The position numbers were made by a program, and so were the translations under genes. A stretch of 64,000 nt of DNA from Galbula dea. Taxonomy: Eukaryota > Chordata > Aves > Piciformes > Galbulidae. How positions within the stretch are numbered: position 1 is the stretch's first letter; each line of letters begins with the position of its first letter. The stretch spans positions 2,171,603 to 2,235,602 of the forward strand of contig VWZX01004666.1 in assembly GCA_013399015.1 (NCBI GenBank), given 5' to 3'. Shown here piece after piece: positions 39,621 through 51,954 of this stretch. Under the pieces are notes generated by a model. It made no database searches and was not told the DNA's origin. It saw nothing but the letters and a program-made list of their open reading frames with translations.

Positions 39621-41299
39621 AATTTGTGTATTTTCTGATTAAGAAATTGTGCCCACTTCTTTGTGTGTCATACCATAGAAAAGTCTCTTTCTTTGAATTT
39701 ATTTAACTGATCTTCAAGTTCATCTGTGTTTTGGCCAAAATCCGGTGGCAGTCTAAGTATAAGTTCATTTTAAAAGTACTTTCTTTTTTTGCCTTAGGTC
39801 TTCTGCCTGATGGCTTTATACTCCACCAGCTGTTACTTATTTAGTAAGAAACAGTGAGTAATGCCATTTATTGTTAAAGACACTAGAGAAACTTATTGTT
39901 ACAGAGTTTGATTACAGAAAATCTGTCCAACTGGAATAGTTCCTAGGAAGTTAGGAGACTGACTCATAACTCCTAGGCATTGTTTTTGAGTCTACCACTC
40001 TTTGCCTTTGTAATTGAAGAAGAGGCAGATGATGGGTTTGGGCCTTATTTCTGTGCTTGCAAAGTAAAGACTGTACCTTGGTCAGAAGGTTCTGCAGAAG
40101 TATAATTAAAAGTTTTTGGAAAAGCACAGAAGTATTAATACTGTTCTGAAGTGAAAAGATGAATGGGAAATCTTGAGCTCAATAGAGTTCTAGGTATATA
40201 AACAGCAATTTATGTGCCTGAAGACATTAAGTGACTTGTATATTGTTACACAAGTTTGTCTAAGGAACAATACCAATGAGTAGTAAAACCCACAACACAG
40301 CTACTGGGAACATTTCAGTTGAGTAAACTTTTAGAAACAGACCAGAGCCAAATAGAATTATCCAGTGAAAACATGGTCATTTAGGTATTTCTGTTTATAA
40401 CCCATTTTTCTTGCTTTAATTACCAGAATAAGGAACAGTTACTGCCTCAGCTTTTTTTCTCCTCTTTCTCCTCTTTCTTTTTTAGTAGTTTTTGCTTCCC
40501 TCTCCCACACAGCTTTTGATTATTGTGCCACAATTCTCCCTCTTTTCTGAAAGACCCTGTCTCTGTAGAGCCAATGCTGTCCAGGAGCAGACAAGTGAGG
40601 AAAGAAGGATTTACAGAACTTGTTTTATAAGGTGTATGGTGGGTATGTGCAAGTGAGGTCTGAGAAAGGCAAAGCCAGGTGAGATCAGCAAAGTTTAGGG
40701 TAAGGTAACATCTCAAGACCCTGTTCAATCCCAATGCTTTATTTTAATGATTCAAGCACCTTAAAAGTTCAGAGCTTGCAAAGGTCAAATCCAATGTTGC
40801 TGTACATGAATGTTTGCTCCTATGAGGGAGAAAGAAAGGATGAGACAGAATGACCGTCCTTGTACAGACTCCTCCTAGTTTTGTCTTGGGGTCAGGTCCA
40901 AAATCCAGAAGACTGTATTTCCTGGTTCCTAGTCTCTTAGGGTAAAACTTTTACAAGAATTTTCCATGCAGCTAACCCAAAAGTCTTGTCTAAACTTGAT
41001 CTGGGTCTCAACATTGTCTCTTTGGCCCCTCTCTCTAATTTAATATGCATTTGAACAGAAGTGGCTTCCTGACAGAGCCTTTCACCTCCAGGTCACCCTT
41101 TCAAATCCAATTCAGGCCTGTCATGACCAAATGTTACTACCATCTGACAGCTTTTCTGTGTCCTGTGTGAATTGTTGGCTTCAGTCCAGTAGCTGGTGGA
41201 CAGGTGCCTGAATTGCAAAAGCTGCCAGAGCTGACATTAACTGGACGTCTCTGCATAAGGGTCAAAGAGTGAATCAGCCTGGCAGATGAATTAATACTT
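39621..41299. other. Intron, old repeat traces only
   Basis: The stretch 40205-40300 (GACATTAAGTGACTTGTATA) is faintly MIR-like. Otherwise nothing is recognised. Confidence 0.5.
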
Positions 41300-41480
41300 A
41301 ACTTGTACACACTGTGATGCTTTATATCTTCAAAGTGCTTTACAAACGTCAGCTAATCCTCAGGAGGTGTTGTTATCTGCACTGGCAGGTGAGAGAAGCA
41401 AGCAGATAAAAAAATAGGATCAGAATATGCATGTTGCTGACCTCCAAGTCTGAGGCCAAATCTGAGTTTTATCTCCTTTC
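41300..41480 (+). mobile_element. Possible MIR/MIR3 remnant
   Basis: AAAGTGCTTTACAAACGTCA then GCTAATCCTCAGGAGG and TTGTTATCTGCACTGGCAG resembles the 3' half of MIR-type SINEs (GCTTTACAAA..AATCCTCACAACA..TATTATCCCCATTTTACAG). Confidence 0.45.
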
Positions 41481-41979
41481 AGGGCTACTGTTGGGCACAC
41501 CAGAGCAGAATTCAAGCTCATTGAAGGGTGTACCATGTTCTTCTATGTATAAGAGCACCTCTTATGTCTTAAGAGAGACAGGAAAACAGTGTTGATGGTC
41601 ATACCATCCTTTTGCTGTATGGATCCACGGAACCAACAGAAGACTTTTCCCTGTCCACTTAAAGGCATTAATGAGTCATGTCAGATTATGCCTACCATTA
41701 AGAGTTATCATTATTTAGATTAAGAGTTTGCTGTGTAAACAGATCAGTAAATAAGTACTTCTGAATGGCAACTGGATTGGAGTGGTTCATTCTGAAAGAC
41801 AACAGCTCTTGGAACGTCATTGAAACAACCTGACACAAATGCATGTAGTGTTGTGAAGAATTGCTAGAAGGTCAGTGCAGAGTTAGTGGCATATCAGTGT
41901 TTGCAAGTTGCTTCTGCAGCTTCTGACACTTAAAACACATCGTCAGATTGTGTAAAGGTGTCTGTAGGGACATAGGAAT

Positions 41980-43671
41980 CTAGGAAGGCTGGACGCCCTT
42001 TAAGGATGAGGTGTTGAGGGCTCAAGAGAAGGCTGTACCCATGTGCTGTAATGCAAGCAGGCGGCACAGAAGACCGGCCTGATTGAACAGGGAGCTCTGG
42101 CTGGCACTCAGGGAGAAAAGGAAAGTTTATAGACTTTGGAAGAAGAGACAGGCTACCCAGGAGGAATACAAAACGGTTGTGAGGCTCTGCAGGGATGGTG
42201 TTAGAAAATCCAAAGATCAGTTAGAAATCAGTCCGGCCTCTGAGGTTAAGAATAATAAGAAAAGGTTTTTTTAAATACATTAGTAGCAAAAGGAGACCAT
42301 ATGAAACCCTCCATCCCCTAATGGATGCATGAGGGGAGTTAGTGACAAAGGACAAAGATAAGGCTGAGGTGCTTAACGAATTCTTTGCCTCAGTCTTTAA
42401 TAATAAGTCTATTGTTTCAAAGGGAACCCATTCCCCTAATCTGGGGAATATGGTCAGGGAGCAGTGTGACTCCCCCCTTGTCCAAGAGGAGATGGTCAAT
42501 GACCTGGTGCATCACCTGGATGAACACAAATCCATGGGGCTGGATGGGCTGCACCCAAGGGTGCTGAAAGAGCTGGCGGAGGTGCTCACCAAGCCACTTT
42601 CCATCATTTTTCAAAAGTCCTGGCTGACTGGGGAGGTGCCAGCAGACTGNNNNNNNNNNNNNNNNNNNNNNNNNNNNNNNNNNNNNNNNNNNNNNNNNNN
42701 NNNNNNNNNNNNNNNNNNNNNNNNNNNNNNNNNNNNNNNNNNNNNNNNNNNNNNNNNNNNNNNNNNNNNNNNNNNNNNNNNNNNNNNNNNNNNNNNNNNN
42801 NNNNNNNNNNNNNNNNNNNNNNNNNNNNNNNNNNNNNNNNNNNNNNNNNNNNNNNNNNNNNNNNNNNNNNNNNNNNNNNNNNNNNNNNNNNNNNNNNNNN
42901 NNNNNNNNNNNNNNNNNNNNNNNNNNNNNNNNNNNNNNNNNNNNNNNNNNNNNNNNNNNNNNNNNNNNNNNNNNNNNNNNNNNNNNNNNNNNNNNNNNNN
43001 NNNNNNNNNNNNNNNNNNNNNNNNNNNNNNNNNNNNNNNNNNNNNNNNNNNNNNNNNNNNNNNNNNNNNNNNNNNNNNNNNNNNNNNNNNNNNNNNNNNN
43101 NNNNNNNNNNNNNNNNNNNNNNNNNNNNNNNNNNNNNNNNNNNNNNNNNNNNNNNNNNNNNNNNNNNNNNNNNNNNNNNNNNNNNNNNNNNNNNNNNNNN
43201 NNNNNNNNNNNNNNNNNNNNNNNNNNNNNNNNNNNNNNNNNNNNNNNNNNNNNNNNNNNNNNNNNNNNNNNNNNNNNNNNNNNNNNNNNNNNNNNNNNNN
43301 NNNNNNNNNNNNNNNNNNNNNNNNNNNNNNNNNNNNNNNNNNNNNNNNNNNNNNNNNNNNNNNNNNNNNNNNNNNNNNNNNNNNNNNNNNNNNNNNNNNN
43401 NNNNNNNNNNNNNNNNNNNNNNNNNNNNNNNNNNNNNNNNNNNNNNNNNNNNNNNNNNNNNNNNNNNNNNNNNNNNNNNNNNNNNNNNNNNNNNNGTGAG
43501 ATATTGGAATAGGCTGCCCAGGGAGTTGGTGGAGTCACCATCCCTGGAGGTTTTTAAGAAGAGGATAGATGTGTTTCTTCAGGGGGTGATTTAGGGATGG
43601 GAGTAGTGTAGGGCTATCAGTTGGACTAGTTGATCTTGAGGGTCCTTTCCAACTGTAATGATTCTGTGATT
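41980..43671 (+). mobile_element. CR1 LINE with partial ORF2 reverse transcriptase
   Basis: This is the longest mobile element. It starts within ORF2 near GACGCCCTTTAAGGATGAGG (41991) and encodes LNRELWLALREKRKVYRLWK, then KNNKKRFFKYISSKRR, then KAEVLNEFFASVF, then HKSMGLDGLHPRVLKELAEV and LSIIFQKSWLTGEVPADW up to the gap. After the gap it resumes with VRYWNRLPRELVESPSLEVF and a stop (TAG, 43590-43592), the 3' UTR and the tail AATGATTCTGTGAT. It is dead: it has a stop where AEQ-type linker would be (42092 region, CCTGATTGA), one extra T in the T-run at 42266-42272 that shifts the frame, and a TGA at 42329-42331. It is 5'-truncated and lacks the endonuclease. Confidence 0.95.
42650..43495. other. 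Assembly gap (846 N)
   Basis: The bases are unknown. The gap lies wholly inside a CR1 element, which is typical where near-identical repeat copies defeat assembly. Apparent 374- and 385-residue open frames across it are artefacts. Confidence 1.
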
Positions 43672-45989
43672 TCTTGGAACTATTTGAGTTTTGGCGTTTT
43701 TTGGTAAGGATTTATGCTGGCCCTATCAAATTTTGGGGGAAAAGAAATGTGAGGAGAAGGTTGATGTAAGAAAAGTGATTTGGGTAAAACTCAACAGGCA
43801 TCCAAAGCTTGAAAATATGAACCATATCCAGACAGTTTGAATTCCACGTCATGTTCTCAGGTATACTCAAGAGACAAACTGATGTGCAACTCTAAAGAGT
43901 GATTCAAGGCATTGGGCAGAGTTCCCTGAAGCTGAAAGGACTGGTACCTTCTAGCTGAATGCAGACTGCTGAATGTTCAGTTTTCCTTTCTATTGCTTAT
44001 TAGCATATTGTGCTTGTGTTTTCTGGTGTCAGCAAAGTAGGTGTTGCCAAAATATCGGTGGTACGGTGTCTAGGTCAAAGTGGACATATTTGAGACCTAT
44101 GCAGAGTTTTCTTTTGAGATGTTGTGGACCTGAGGAGACACTAAAGAGCTTGTTTTCTGGAAATTTCTGAGTCTTTTCTGAATCAAAAGGGGCAAACCTC
44201 TTATGCTGTGCCGACTGCAGGGGTTTAGTGGTAAAAGTGCAAAGTCTGCCTGGAAGCAGTTATATTCTCTACCACTAATGACAAGCCATGGTTTTAGTGG
44301 TTTGTGTAAACCATTGCAAGCAATTTATTCTACACTCTGTATGACATGTTGAAGTGAAGAAGGCTTTGGGACACTCTCTCTCTCTAAACCAATTGCTATG
44401 CCCAAGAATTAATAAAATCCATATTGAAGTGACAGCTGGTGGACAGAGCTGGCTTCTTCCTACATCACTTGTCTCTCTAGTGGCTCATGTTCTAGGCTCA
44501 CTGCACATTTATCCTTTTATAACAGAATTTATTGATTTTATTTATTTATTTTTAAGATCTCTTGTTTCCTTAAGAATCATAATTGTAATGTTTAAAATCT
44601 TTAGTCAAATCAGAACTAGCTATTAACATCATTCTTTCTTTTGATCTTTGATTACCTTCCAAGAGCATTCAGCTAATTAAATAAAAATGCAGACAAGTGA
44701 GAATATATTTTCTCAAAATATTACATGACACCATGAACCAGCTTCCAGTTTCTGTACTACTTTGCTTATTTCATATCTTGACAAAGTGTATGAGCTCTTA
44801 TTCTTTATCCATTATTTCTTTCATTTTTTTCCCCTCCTTTATTTATATGTATGTTTAGCAAGCTGCCAGAAACTTTAGACTGGCTCAGGAGAACAGTGGA
44901 AAGTGTGTGTCACAAAAGCAGGGATTTAGAGCAGAAATTCATTTGCTTGTTTATTTATTCTGTTTTCATGTGGTAAGTGGCAAGAAGAGGCAAAGATGAT
45001 TATTTTCAAGGAAGGGAATGTTAATGGTTGTTTTCTGGGAAGTGGGGTTCAATCATTGTCTCTGTCAGTCTAAGGAGTGACTTCCCGTTTAACTCACAGA
45101 AAAGAAAGACCAAGTCTGCCTTTGTTTTCTTCAACTCTGTAAGCTGGGTCATTCAAGTAATTATAGCTTTACTTAAGAAAGAGTGTGAGATAGAAAATCT
45201 CTGCTGCTGCTTGTAAGCACAAAGAAAAGACACTTGAGGGAATTAAATTGCATGATGATTTTTATAAGGCATCTGAATCATTTTGCATTCCACCTGTAGA
45301 GCAGAAAATGATGAGTTTAATATCATATTGTGGGATGTAACTTGTAAGCCTCTCAGAAGGCAGCTATGCCATCCAGAGATGTTTAAGCCTGGTTATTCAT
45401 TATTTTCTGCTTAAAGGCTGAAGCAAATGTGACTGTGAGACTTTGAGCCATCTTTAAATTTATTCCCACTCTTACTTGTGGATGGTACTGCATTAGAAAC
45501 TATAACCAGGATGGGTTCTGCTGTGTAGATAGTGACAGATACCCCTGTGGTTTAACAGCAGATAGGGTTGGTTCATGTTTTCAGTGTGTTTGTATATGCT
45601 CATGTAAATGCACATATACATTTATTAACTTCATTCTCCCATTAAAATTATCCCTGTCTCAAAAAAAAAAACCACCCAACAATTTCAGAAGGTCAGCTCT
45701 CTGCTGATTTTTCTGAAATTCCCATCAGTAGGTGACATAATGTACTTAATAAAATGTTAATTCTCTGATCCTGCCTAAATTGCAGAAGAGTAATTATGTC
45801 AAAATCTTCCAGTGAACCTCAACTGAAATGTGAAACATTATTCCCTAGCTTAAATTTGTCATGTGGCAGTGGGTGAAACAGTTCCTACACATAAAGCACT
45901 TCTGAATATGTATGACTAAAGAGAGAGAAATACCATTATTGTTCAGGAACATATCTTAATTCTGAAAACAAGTTGTCTATTACTTAGGG
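43672..45989. other. Intron, nothing recognised
   Basis: It contains a CTCTCTCTCT run near 44373 and a TTTATTTATTTATTTTT run near 44537. No gene or repeat body is seen. Confidence 0.6.
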
Positions 45990-46165
45990 CAGGAGGTGGC
46001 AAACTTTAATTTTAATGTCCCAGTGATTGGGCTATTATTGTCCATTTTAAGGCCACAATAACTTTGTGTCTTTGATTAAAGAGAATTTTTCCATTAGGAA
46101 CTTGTGTTACATTAATTACACTGAATTATTTTGTCCTTTAATGAAGAATGCTCAAGATGTTTCCT
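45990..46165. promoter_or_regulatory. Candidate conserved non-coding element
   Basis: AAACTTTAATTTTAATG, GGGCTATTATTGTCCATTTT, CCACAATAAC (SOX-like), CTTTGATTAAAG (TCF/LEF-like) and CATTAATTACAC (homeodomain) are packed into 175 bp without repeat similarity. Function is inference. Confidence 0.35.
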
Positions 46166-46390
46166 TTTGATAAAATAATGAACGTGATGAGAAGAAATGT
46201 GAAACACTGAAATGCTGCTCTGCTCACATACAGAAGGGTCTAGGAGTAGTATACCTAACTGGCAGTTGCTCTAGTGGTGTTTAACAGCTGCTTAATAGGA
46301 TGAACAATTACAAATTTGGATTATATTCAGTGGGCAGTAGTATGTGAAATAGAGGTTTTTATATGTTCAGTAGGAAGGTAAGCAATAAAG

Positions 46391-46488
46391 ACCAAAAAAA
46401 AAAACCAAACGAATTTAAAAAAAGGAAAACAAACAAACAACTAACCAACCAACTGAAAAAAACCAACCAACAAACAAACCCAAACCAG
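46391..46488. repeat. A-rich (AAAC/AACC)n low-complexity tract
   Basis: The tract mixes A runs with AAAC and AACC units (ACAAACAAACAACTAACCAA). It has no LINE or SINE body attached, so it is simple repeat and not a retroposon tail that I can recognise. Confidence 0.85.
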
Positions 46489-48956
46489 TTGATTAGTTGT
46501 TGTGAGTTGACTTAGGGAATAACTATTGAAATATGTTGTAATGAATGACTAGATAAATGTTTTTAAACACTTTTCTGGATGATAAGCTACCTGTTGAATG
46601 TCATGATTTCCAAATAAGGGATCTAGAAGCTTAATCTTCAGGTGAAGGTGCTATTTGTGAAGGACACTGTTCCCTCACAAATAAAGGTTGTAACAAGACT
46701 GTTTGAAAAGTATTTTGATGATCAAGAAAAATCTTTAAAGCAATTTCAACACCCCAAGAGATTCTCTCAAATTCTCTGGAACACTTCTATCAGCATTTTT
46801 TTTTTTTAAGCAAGAATCCTGGGAGAATTTAGAAAATATTCTCTAGCGATACTGTGTTAGACTGGCTGACTTGATCGATTGAATATTCAAGATGAGGCTC
46901 AGATCATCCATATTCTGTAGGTGACTTTCTTGCTGGATAGCCTATGGAAAGTTATGTTAGTGTTCTGTGCCTCTGTGTCCCTGTTTATAGACACCTCTTG
47001 GACAAAAAAAAAAAAAAATAACTTAATGAAAAAATACAGCGTCACGCTGCAAAGGTCATGCAGCATCCACCAGCATGGTTATTTGTGGTGTTTGACACAA
47101 ATGATACTGGTCTACTGTTATATATCTCAGTGTTTCTCAATTACTTTATATTAGTAAATATGTCTCTATAAAGAATTCTGTCTTGTTGTTCTAAAATAAG
47201 TATGGCTTAGGTTACTGACTTCTATCTGAAGGACACACATGCTATACAAATATCCAGTTTAGATAATCTCCTCACTTCATCATCAAATCACTGTTTTGAG
47301 ACTCTACAACATGTTCTGTTTTATGGTGATATGCCAGTGTGCATCTGATCTCATAAAATTCTGTTTCTGATGGGGAAATTATCTTATGAAAAGTAATATT
47401 ACTCAGTCTTGGTTTTAATTTCTGTATTCTTGAAGAGGAAGAAAATCGTGTGGTATTTCATCCTGTCAATGCTAATCTTTCTCCTCAGTGCAATATCTCT
47501 GAATAGCAGATGTGTGCTTTATTGCAGTGTTGGTCCTCTATAGTACAGCATAATGTTTTGGCAGGAGCAAACAATTTATTGTGTTGGAGTCAAATACAAT
47601 CAAATGTTTCTTTTCCTATGAAGCATGGTCAGATATTGGTATTATATAGCTAACATTTTAACATAAGAGAGGCTGAAAAAGATACAGTATTACTCTCTCA
47701 AGGCTGTTTAATTAAACTAAACAGTCACTGTGTATCGTACATTGGTTTTCTGCCAAGGGAAAGTAAATCTGTATCATATTAGTTTCACATACTGAATGAT
47801 GATCTTCCCTCATCAGAGACTCTCTGGAAGAGCTGACACTGCTGTCACAAGAACTGCATAATACAAACTGTGTTGGACTATCTTTTAGCTTTGTGCTCTC
47901 CAGTAGCCTAAGCAAGCTTTGTGTACCTATGAGATGTGGTCTGAGAGGTACATGTATTTTACTGGCCAGGGTCCCTGTTTGCTGCTGAGGGTTACAGAGA
48001 TAAGCATTGTGATCCCTGTCCTCCTATTAGAGCTCTTCTCCATCCCCTTGTTGGCGCAGGGAGATCTCAACCCTTTGGTCAACAGCAAGGTTCTTACTGG
48101 CCCCAAGGTGACCAGGAGACAAGGATGGGTTTGTCATCATCCAGTCACAGCACTAGCTGTTCAGGACCAGAAGCTTCAAGAGTCTGGGGGGAAACTCAGC
48201 TCTAGAAATGTTGGGGTTTTTTTTGTACTGGATGTTGCCTTCTCACTGCTGTTAATGGCACTGTACATGGAAATCAAGATGAACATTCAATCTGTTCCCA
48301 ATGGCAGGGGAGGTAATATCACTTGTGTGTGATGTGATGAGAAAATATGTGTTCCTGGACAGGAAACTTGAGCAGGGTTTCCTTACAAAGCCTTCTGACA
48401 CTGAATTGCCAGTCGAGGAGAGGTATGGGTAAAGCAGGAACTTCCGTGTTAGGGAGTCCTTGTGTTTTCTTCAGTAGCAAAAGTTGATGCAGAATCACAT
48501 GGGAAGCTACAAGCAGAGAGGCATTCGAGGCACATGTTTTTGGGAGTTGTTCTGTTGAATTACTGCTACAAAGCAGAATAAGGCAAAAATATTTGTGGTA
48601 TTTTTCCTTATAAACCAAAATAAACTGCATAGGAAATACTGCAGCCTTTTCTGCACAGTTTTGAGCCTATCTTTCCTGGCAGGAGGGTACAATGCAAATT
48701 ATGATGCAGAGATGTTCCTGCCTTCTCAGAAGAGATAAAGAAATGTCTGTCATGGTCCTGTATTGTGTATCACATGTACCCACAAAGAGGCCTGAATGGC
48801 TGGATGCATCAAAGCAATGTCTTTAGCATGACTTTCTAACGTTGTCAGCATTACTAGATTCGAGCATGGCAGTATTGGATTTAAGAAAGGCTTCACCTAT
48901 GTAACAGTTATGATTTATCTCACACTGAATGTTTTGCTGTTGCTGTTGGTTTTCCT
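46489..48956. other. Intron upstream of first AGBL4 exon
   Basis: Nothing recognised. A plus-strand open frame at 47919-48332 (137 codons) has no known domain and no fitting splice sites and does not connect to the AGBL4 exon. Confidence 0.6.
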
Positions 48957-48965
48957 CAACAGAAG
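48957..48965 (+). promoter_or_regulatory. Splice acceptor with NAGNAG tandem
   Basis: The acceptor of the first AGBL4 exon reads TCAACAGAAG. CAG (48960-48962) and AAG (48963-48965) form a NAGNAG tandem acceptor. Use of the second AG would drop one Lys codon and keep the frame. CAG is normally preferred over AAG, so I place the exon start at 48963. The pyrimidine tract upstream is interrupted by G (GCTGTTGCTGTTGGTTTTCC). Confidence 0.75.
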
Positions 48966-49115
48966 ATAAACCTGGAGTTCTATATTGACATCCATGCTCA
49001 CTCCACCATGATGAATGGCTTCATGTACGGGAATATCTTTGAGGATGAGGAAAGATTTCAGCGACAGGCTGTTTTTCCCAAGCTACTCTGCCAGAATGCT
49101 GAAGACTTCTCTTAT
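48963..49115 (+). CDS. AGBL4: AGBL4 (CCP6) exon with third zinc-binding His
   Basis: This is an internal coding exon of 153 bp, exactly 51 codons, phase 0 at both ends. It reads KINLEFYIDIHAHSTMMNG and on through FMYGNIFEDEERFQRQ to AEDFSY. I recognise this as the M14 metallocarboxypeptidase domain of AGBL4, cytosolic carboxypeptidase 6, which removes glutamates from polyglutamylated tubulin and other proteins in the cytosol and around centrioles and cilia. In M14 enzymes the first His of the xIHxxS motif is the third zinc ligand; here it is codon 11 (48993-48995). The exon is flanked by a pyrimidine-rich acceptor ending CAACAG and a good U2-type donor TAT|GTAAGC. It continues in frame into the exon at 63183. 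The preceding exon, expected to carry the HxxE zinc motif or the Asn-Arg substrate site, was not found in the window. The paralogues AGBL1, 2, 3, 5 and AGTPBP1 have different sequences around this motif. Orthology rests on recalled sequence, not a search. Confidence 0.95.
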
Positions 49116-49121
49116 GTAAGC
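49116..49121 (+). promoter_or_regulatory. U2-type splice donor
   Basis: GTAAGC directly follows the Tyr codon TAT that ends the coding match. It is a good match to the major-spliceosome donor consensus and leaves phase 0, which agrees with the phase 0 start at 63183. Confidence 0.9.
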
Positions 49122-51954
49122 AATGTTTATCTTAATTGGTTTTTTCCTAATTTATTTTTTTAATGGTAAATCTCTGGCTTAATTGGATTGAGTGAGTTTT
49201 ATTTTAATATGAATAGAAGGCTACTTAAAATTTTTGTCATTGTTAGCTATTCTTCCCTTTCATACCTACCTTGTGCAAAAGTGCTAATTTGGGACCTTAT
49301 GTATTTTCATACAGACATTTTTTCATCTTCTGTATTATAACTGTTGTTTCTGAATTCTTGGAGCACTTTTTTATCAGAATATCTTTTGTCTTTGATCAAC
49401 TGGATCAGTTTTATTGTTTCATTGTTTATATTATATAATATTGGCAATATCTTTACTTGCACACTCAATATAATAACGAATAGAAGTAAAAATACAGAAC
49501 TTAAAATGAAAGGTTAGATAATTTTCTGTTGGACATTGTGACAGAGGAAAAGTATACTTTTGAGATCCTTTGATATTACCATGGGAAACTGTTCTGCAAG
49601 AAAATTTTCAGTTGCTCAATACACGTCTTGTGACTTGGAAGAAAATGTGTGTTGGTATCTGTGGATGTCGAAAATAAAAGGGAAATTATAAATGAGCTGG
49701 GAAGAGGCATATGTTCTTAGAGTAAGTTTCAAACAGAGTAGAACAGATCCTTAGCACACATGGGTTGCAGAAGTTGGTAGCTCTGAGACTCTGATCCAGT
49801 GTGTTGCAACTTTGTGTCCAAGTATGGCATCTTGGCCCTTTCCAAGCCTTCCTGCAACTGCTTATTTGTTTCTTCTGGCCCACCTTACCTACCCTTGGAG
49901 GTTCCAGCTAAGCTACTTCAATATATCTCTCCCTTGCTCTGTTTCAATCTGTGCACTCCAGGTCTGATTAAGTGGACAGTATTTCAAGTAAGAAGTGTTC
50001 GGTGTCCCATTTTGCTTTGACTGGGATAAGGAATATTCAGAAATGCATCTTAGCCAAGGCAGTGGGAGCTTCCATTCATAATCTGTGAGGAGAAAAGGCA
50101 GTGGATGACATTTAGCAGCTATATAATGGGAACAGGCTCAATTAAAAATGACTTTGTAATCCTGCACAAAGAGAAGAGCAGAAGAGTCTACCATTTGGGT
50201 CCTAATTTTTTGTCTGTTATGTTCTTAACCCTCTTTCTTACCCACCATATGTTTTCCCAGTCTCTCCTTCTCCCCCTTCTGCTTATATGTTTTCCTCTTT
50301 GTGCTGAAAGATATTGGGTTTCGTCCCAAAGATGGGGACAGGTTAGGCATGCTGTCTGCCTTCTCTTCAGTAGCATCCTGACCAGCTTGTGGCAGAGGTG
50401 GTGGGTGGAGGAAGATAGGGACCCTGCAGCATTCAATGTGTTTAGCTCTAAAGAAACAAAAAATAAAAACAGATACAAAAGCAGATTAGTTTGCATGGCA
50501 AAATAAACTGTAATTGAGGAAAATGTCATTTTGATCATGGCAAGAATGCTAGCCTAAAGCTCTCTCATCAAGATAGAGTAGAGAATTTTTTTGTCCTGTG
50601 TTTGTGTATATTGCACTATGGAGTTTGAACTGGAATTGGGTATAGAAATGCAGTTGTGTCACTGCTTTCTTGACAGACCTGTTCCAGCAAAAGGAATCCC
50701 AATTCCTGCCTGTTTCTCTATTCTGTGGCAGTTTGTCTTATGCAAAAGAGCAAAAAAGTTTGGATCAATCTCTGACTTTTCTAAGGCTAGGCAGAAGATA
50801 GCTTTTTATGTCTTTTCTGTTCCCAGGATGGAGGCCTCTAGTAGACCAAACATTTCCCTATTCTTCTTGGGATCGGCAGTGGCAGCTGGCTGGGAAATGC
50901 CTGGAAGGGTACATGGCTGCAGTTGCTTCCTCTGGTGCCTCACAGTATTTTTTAACTGTCGTCAGTATTGTTTAACCATTGTCTGTATGTTTTGGGGATT
51001 TGGGGGACTGCTGCAGTATGAAGCTTTCTGCAGTTAGCCACTGCAAAGGCTTCTCAGAAAACTGTCCAGAGTGCAGAAGATCAAATTCATAGTAAATGAG
51101 GAAGGATAGCAGCTGCGACAGAGGGTTCAAGGAACAACCTGTTCTTGTCCAAGACAACCTCGGTGATTGAGTTTCTTATCTGAACCTAGTTACTTCAAAA
51201 ACACATTATAGATAAGGGGGCATTCACAGATCATAGCAATGAAAACCTGCAATTGATAGGAGTTTAGAAATTTGTGCTCAAGTGTGGGATTTCTCTCTGT
51301 TACTGTGGGAGATTAAGTGTTCATCTTAGTGCAAGCCTTGGTTGACAAAGGGAAAATCTTTGAGAAAATGATGTGGGAAATAGAAGCCAATAGCTAAATA
51401 AACAGCACAGTCTCTCTCCTTTGACTCTCAATTCCTTTTTATAGAAGCTGGCAATTGGATATACATGTTGACATCCAGTGCACCACTGTTTGACCTAGGT
51501 GCTGCTGGTACTCAGTATGCTGGCCTTTTAACTCACATCCTACTGGTCTCTTGAGACTGGAAGCTTTTCCCTTACCATCCTTCCAAGCCATTCTTCTCAG
51601 GGCAGTTGAGGGTATAAAGGTGTTGGAAAAGGAGACTGCTACAGTGTCCAATGTATGAAGCAAGAGAAGTGAATATTATTCCTGTCTTCAAATGGGAAAA
51701 TCTCTGCTCTCTTGTTTTTAGTTCCAGCCATGTTGGTTACATGACTAGTTGGAAATATTAGGGGTGAAGTTTGCTACTTGAAAGAGAGGAAAGGAATCTG
51801 CATCTTCCTGCACTTAAAAAGGGGGGGAAAGTGTTGAAGATTAAAAATAGTGTATGTAAATATGCCCTATTGACTGCTCAAAGGGAAGGGGGGAAGTGCA
51901 TCATTAACATTACCAGGCTGGTGTTTGAAAGTGTGGGAATGGACCACTGTTGTT
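49122..51954. other. Intron, nothing recognised
   Basis: The 148-codon open frame at 50591-51037 is Cys- and Phe-rich, matches no family and is attributed to chance. No repeats are recognised. Confidence 0.6.

Larger units (their letters stand above)
1..48962 (+). other. AGBL4: AGBL4 intron, 3' part (at least 49 kb)
   Basis: All of this lies upstream of the first recognised AGBL4 exon, and I find no other exon of the gene here. The open frames in it are short, lack recognisable domains and are what chance gives in AT-rich DNA. AGBL4 is known in mammals for very long introns, so one intron of this size is expected. The repeats and candidate regulatory blocks inside it are listed separately. 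Confidence 0.8.

Noticed and set aside
42342..43541. Open frames of 385 and 374 codons on the two strands
   Set aside because: Both owe their length to the N gap. The plus-strand one is genuine CR1 reverse transcriptase only up to 42649; the minus-strand one is meaningless.
45635..45680. Resemblance to the end region of the avian LTR (CCCATTAAAATTATCCCTGTCTC)
   Set aside because: The match is short, and no neighbouring LTR sequence supports it.
50591..51037. Plus-strand open frame of 148 codons
   Set aside because: Rich in Cys, Phe and Trp, without a domain or splice context; taken as chance.
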